A DNA stretch of 10,083 bases, from contig CALSCQ010000687.1 in assembly GCA_943704525.1 (NCBI GenBank), positions 1 through 10,083 on the forward strand. Reading direction: 5' to 3'. The position numbers were made by a program, and so were the translations under genes. This DNA is from Pigoraptor vietnamica (lineage: Eukaryota > Opisthokonta > Filasterea). Shown here one piece after another: positions 6,904-10,083 of the stretch; positions within the stretch are counted from its first letter, which is position 1; each line of letters begins with the position of its first letter. Below the pieces are notes generated by a model, which saw nothing but the letters and a program-made list of their open reading frames with translations, was not told the DNA's origin and did not search any database.

Positions 6904-8029
6904 ATGGACGAATACCAGGACGACGTCCCCGCTGTTGCCGCGCCGCTGGTGCGCGAGCTCATCCGCCTTGAATTCGAGGCGCAGGGCCTCGTGAACGAGC
7001 TCAAAACGGCCGCAGGGGGGCTTGCTGGGACCGTCGCCCTCAATGCGGCAGCCAAGGAGAAGCTCGCTCTTATGGCCGAGAAGGCGAAGGTGTGCGTGTG
7101 TGTGTGTGTGTGTGCGTGCGTGCCTGCGTGTGTTTAGGTGCGCACGTGCTCTGGGAGTATGTACGTGGGACTGCGTATGACGTCCTGCTGACCGATGCCC
7201 TCTCAGGCCCTCGAGCGCCTCGCGGCAGAGCAGGACCGCGAAACAGACGCCCGCGCAATATCTGAGCGCGCACAAAGGCATTTGCGCCAGTGTGAAGGGT
7301 GTGTGCAACTGTGCGTGTGCTGCGTGACGGCATCTTTACTTCTTCTTCTTACCTCGCCAACTATCCCAGGCTCCGCACCGCCCTCCGCCGTGCGAATATT
7401 GCCGGGCGACAAGCGGCCGAGCGCGTGCATATGAGTGAGCGTGCCGAACTGCTTGCGTCCGCATCCGGCGCACGTCCTCCAGCCCCAAAGACACGAGAAG
7501 GCCTTGTTGCGGCGGCGACGGATGTCACGGAATCGCTCAAAAACACCGCGCGGCTGATGGCGGCACAGCTGCAGCAGAGCTCCGAGACAATGGAGGCGCT
7601 GGGTGGGTATTCTGCGTGTGCATTGATGTCTAGGTGCTTGTGAGGGGGTGAGATTAGGCTTTTGTGCGCCCCTTGAATAGCGCGCAGTGCGTTTGCCTGT
7701 CTCGGCACCCTCACACCTTGCATGATTCTCGCACACCTGCCTGTCTCGCCGTGGTGCTCGTCTGACGCCACTCACTCACGCGCCTGTTCGTGTGCGTGCC
7801 TGCAGCGACGTCGTCCAAGACAGTGAGTGCCATCAAGAGCGAGTTCACGGGATTTGGCGGCGTCGTGAACTCCGGGCGCCTCCTTCTCACAAAGATGAAG
7901 CGGCGCGAGGTCACCGACAAGTTCCTCGTGCTGTTTGGCGTCGCCGTTTTTGCGTGCACGGTGCTGTACATTGTGAAGAAGCGCGTGTTTGGACGCGCCG
8001 CCCCATCGCACGACGGGACCGAACTGTGA
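6904..8029 (+). CDS. SEC20: SEC20/BNIP1-family ER Q-SNARE, four exons
   Basis: Exons 6904-7089, 7207-7298, 7370-7602 and 7806-8029 join in phase 0, 2 and 1 through GT-AG introns of 117, 71 and 203 nt to give 244 residues, close to animal BNIP1 (about 228). The N-terminal half is helical and charged. The C-terminal half matches the Sec20 SNARE and anchor: TESLKNTARLMAAQLQQS, then TSSKTVSAIKSEF, RREVTDKFLVLF, a transmembrane segment and VLYIVKKRVF, very close to BNIP1. In known systems Sec20 works at the ER with syntaxin-18/Ufe1, Use1 and Sec22 and with the Dsl1/NRZ tether in Golgi-to-ER retrograde fusion. It is a tail-anchored protein whose short end faces the ER lumen. That end here is HDGTEL, loosely like the HDEL of yeast Sec20. 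The ATG sits in CCATGG and is the first in frame; stop TGA 8027-8029. Introns 1 and 2 begin in GT-rich repeats. Confidence 0.93.
7090..7137 (+). repeat. GT-rich microsatellite at the start of SEC20 intron 1
   Basis: The first ~48 bases of intron 1 are GT/GCGT repeats (GTGTGCGTGTGTGTGTGTGT and on), so the splice donor is itself part of the microsatellite. The frame running through it from exon 1 gives Val/Cys repeats and then a TAG at 7135-7137, so retention of this intron would truncate the protein after about 77 residues. Confidence 0.9.
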
Positions 8030-8285
8030 ACCGCCGAGTCCTCGACTGCAGTACGGGACACACTGTGCGGCACCGTGTACCCGACGAGTGCTGTTGCGGG
8101 AGCACGCTCACAGACGGTCTGCAAGAAAGGAGGCTCCCGTGCGCGACACTCAGCAGTTACGCGTGACCTCCCGGCGGAGGGATGGACGAGTGGTCGACGG
8201 TGTCCTTGCTCTCCAGGGCGCCCTCCGTTCTGAGTGTATGGGCAAACATGGCCTTTACCGGCGGTTAATTGGCGAATGTCCGAAT
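8030..8285. other. SEC20 3' flank, no feature seen
   Basis: These bases follow the SEC20 stop and precede the tandem repeat. They should hold the SEC20 3' UTR, but no AATAAA-type signal or structured RNA is evident. Open frames crossing it continue into the repeat and have no recognisable protein character. Confidence 0.5.
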
Positions 8286-8699
8286 GGATACGCGTGTTAC
8301 GGGGGATGTGAGTGTTCCAATATACGCCTTCCCTCTGCCCCTTCGCTTGAACTGAATGGATCCGCGCGTTACGGGGGATGTGAGTGTTCCAATATACGCC
8401 TTCCCTCTGCCCCTTCGCTTGAACTGAATGGATCCGCGTGTTACGGGGGATGTGAGTGTTCCAATACGCCTTCCCTCTGCCCCTTCGCTTGAACTGAATG
8501 GATCCGCGCGTTACGGGGGATGTGAGTGTTCCAATACGCCTTCCCTCTGCCCCTTCGCTTGAACTGAATGGATCCGCGTGTTACGGGGGATGTGAGTGTT
8601 CCAATATACGCCTTCCCTCTGCCCCTTCGCTTGAACTGAATGGATCCGCGCGTTACGGGGGATGTGAGTGTTCCAATACGCCTTCCCTCTGCCCCTTCG
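8286..8699. repeat. Six-copy 70/72-bp tandem repeat
   Basis: Copies start at 8286, 8358, 8430, 8500, 8570 and 8642. Units are 72, 72, 70, 70, 72 and a truncated 58 bases. Each opens with GGATCCGCG (GGATACGCG in the first) and holds TTACGGGGGATGTGAGTG and GCTTGAACTGAAT. Variation is ordered: the base after GGATCCGC-G alternates T, C, T, C, T, C (GTG/GCG), and a TA insertion (CCAATATACG rather than CCAATACG) marks copies 1, 2 and 5. The array ends abruptly in CGCGGCCGC. It lies between two convergent genes. Frames through it repeat a Gly/Cys-rich peptide on one strand, but the 70-base units shift that frame, so coding is unlikely. Confidence 0.97.
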
Positions 8700-8948
8700 C
8701 GGCCGCCCGCAATTTGCGCTCGTCTTCACTCTCTAGAGCTTGCGAGCTTAGCTCAGCTCAGTGTATTGGATCGCGTGTGACTTGCATGTATTCCGTCCAT
8801 CCCGACCAGCGGGTGGCTAGCCTTCAAACGCCGCGCGCCGACACACTCACGCGGCACCTACAGGCGCCCGTCAACGTCCGAGTGTTGTTTTCACTGCACA
8901 ATCGGCCTAGCGCACGCCCACCGCGTGAGTTGCGTGCGTGCCATTGTC
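8700..8948. other. 3' flank of the METTL17-like gene, no feature seen
   Basis: Downstream of the minus-strand METTL17-like stop and beyond the tandem repeat. It contains GAGCTTAGCTCAGCTCAGTG at 8741-8761 with short AGCT repeats, but no tRNA B box follows and no polyadenylation signal is clear. Confidence 0.5.
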
Positions 8949-10083
8949 CTATTGCCCCTCTTCCGTCAGGGCGCCGGGGACCAGTGGCCGCCAGCTGCCG
9001 CGGGGCATTCGGTTGCGTGCGAGCGAGTCCTCAATCGACGGCGGTCGCATGCTCGTCTGCTCCATTTCCATCATTGCGAGCATTTTCGCGCGCTTCGCCT
9101 CCTTACGCGCGCGCTTCGCCGCCTGTTCGGGTGTCTCCGGCCTTTGCGGTGCGGCCGCGCCCTCCTTCATCGCCGCAGCCGCAGCCGCAGCCGCAGCCGC
9201 CTTCTTTTCCCTTGCCCTCTGTGCCGTTTTGCTCTCCTTCTTGTCAGTTCCCGCGCCGCCCGCAGCACCAACGCCACCCGCACTCGAGTCTTGGTCGTGA
9301 AACGAAGGCGCACGATCCTGCAGCACGTTCCCAACGCGCGCGTCGACCGCGCTTGCTGCGCCGGTTGCGTCCGCCATCCGCTTTTCGCGGCGCTTGTGCT
9401 TGAGCGAGGGGTCCTCCTGGGTCGAGTACGCAAAGGGAAATGCGTCGCCCACTTCGCGCCGCTTCGCCTCGCGCAGCAGCGCCTTCCCGGTCAGCTTGCC
9501 GATGGTGTGCCGCGTAATGATGCCTGAGGGACGACGAGTCGGGGGCAGACAAGTGGTGTGTTGGCACGTACGGAGTGTGTATATGTGGCGTGTGGGTACG
9601 TATGGAGCGTATGTACACGCAATGAGCACGGGTGCGCGAGCGTGCGAGAGCGCGCTGCGTGGGCGTGCATGTTTGCCTGTCTACGTCTGCGCCCACGCAA
9701 CGTACCGGACGGGTTGCAGAGGTCCAGCACCGCCTTGTTCGGCTCGACCACGGGGGGATCACGCACGATGCGCGGCCAGTTGATTTCAGCCTCGGGCGCA
9801 GCTGCGACGAAGAGAAGGGCGAGCCAAAACGGGTTAAATCTTCACAGGCGACCCAAATATAGTTGCTCCCGGCTGAAATGGCACGGCCTTTTTGAGACAA
9901 CAATACTCTTCCACGCACCGTCTCTCTTTCCGCGGCGAATAACGAGGTAGTTAAAACGCTCGCCAACCGCGCTGATTCCCCTCCGGTTGTGCAGCCCCTT
10001 TGCACGAGAACCAGGGTCGCCGTCAGTGTATGTGCATGAGGAGCAGGCAGCCCGAGACAGAAACAGAGAGTGGGGGTCAAGCG
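8949..10083 (-). CDS. METTL17: METTL17/RSM22 mitochondrial ribosome assembly protein, C-terminal three exons
   Basis: Three minus-strand exons, 10083..9919, 9801..9706 and 9523..8949, are joined in phase 1 at both introns (9918..9802, 117 nt; 9705..9524, 182 nt; donors GTGCGTGG and GTACGTTG, acceptors CGTCGCAG and CCCTCAG). The 277 residues contain VGERFNYLVIRRGKR, NWPRIVRDPP, AVLDLCNPSGIITR, GKALLREAKRREVGDAFPF, which is the C-terminal signature of METTL17/Rsm22 (WPRIVR-P, DLC-P-G, GK-YR-ARK--WGD-WP). Family members are methyltransferase-like proteins that bind the mitochondrial small ribosomal subunit during assembly and carry a Fe-S cluster; the Cys of DLC may be one ligand. The SAM-binding part and start lie beyond the right edge. 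The first visible exon may begin only at about 10032, because GTGCAAAG with an upstream CTGAC looks like an acceptor. The last ~130 residues form an unusual Lys/Arg/Ala-rich tail with ten Ala in a row. Stop TAG 8951..8949. Confidence 0.85.
9171..9202 (-). repeat. Coding GCAGCC hexamer repeat (poly-Ala)
   Basis: About five near-exact GCAGCC units on the plus strand encode, on the minus strand, a run of ten Ala in the tail of the METTL17-like protein. Such triplet and hexamer runs often vary in length; the change is in frame here. Confidence 0.9.

Noticed and set aside
8286-8699. CRISPR-like array.
   Set aside because: The whole unit is repeated with no unique spacers, and the context is eukaryotic with spliced genes.
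8741-8761. TAGCTCAGCTCAGTG resembling a tRNA A box.
   Set aside because: No GGTTCGANNC-type B box or acceptor-stem pairing follows at the right distance.
7989-9403. Long plus-strand frames through the tandem repeat and across the METTL17-like gene.
   Set aside because: They read the repeat unit as a Gly/Cys-rich peptide and then the antisense of a real gene; the 70-base units do not preserve a frame.

Overview
The window looks like nuclear DNA of a GC-rich unicellular eukaryote. Three genes have GT-AG introns that join in matching phase. CA/GT microsatellites are common, and no ribosome-binding sites or operon spacing are seen. The lineage cannot be fixed: the two clearly recognisable genes (SEC20/BNIP1 and METTL17/RSM22) are widespread in eukaryotes, and F-box, Sel1 and Crinkler-type families are typical of expanded protist gene sets. 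Layout, left to right: (1) 1-684, minus strand: 5' part of a two-exon gene for a secreted or surface protein with a signal peptide, a fibronectin-III-like stretch and a Cys-rich tail running off the left edge. (2) 685-1278: divergent promoter region with an interrupted (CA)n microsatellite, tandem CCAAT boxes and a TGACGTCA palindrome. (3) 1279-4308, plus strand: about 1,000 uninterrupted codons for an F-box protein with an acidic, internally repeated segment and C-terminal Sel1-like repeats; no in-frame ATG precedes the F-box. (4) 4309-4798: gap with two isolated TATA-like AT-rich islands. (5) 4799-6797, minus strand: a Crinkler/RHS-type P-loop NTPase plus nuclease-like gene, broken by several one-base frame changes and a 23-base G tract; probably a pseudogene. 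(6) 6904-8029, plus strand: four-exon SEC20/BNIP1 ER SNARE. (7) 8030-8948: convergent intergenic region with six 70/72-bp tandem repeats. (8) 8949-10083, minus strand: the last three exons of a METTL17/RSM22 mitochondrial ribosome assembly protein, entering from the right edge. The genes are functionally unrelated: ER retrograde trafficking (SEC20), mitoribosome assembly (METTL17), possible ubiquitin targeting (F-box), cell surface (FN3-like) and a decayed member of an NTPase/nuclease family. The most notable points are the decayed Crinkler-like gene next to a housekeeping gene, the unusual intronless F-box/Sel1 protein of unknown middle region, and the dimer-ordered tandem repeat. I did not find a convincing new multi-gene system.
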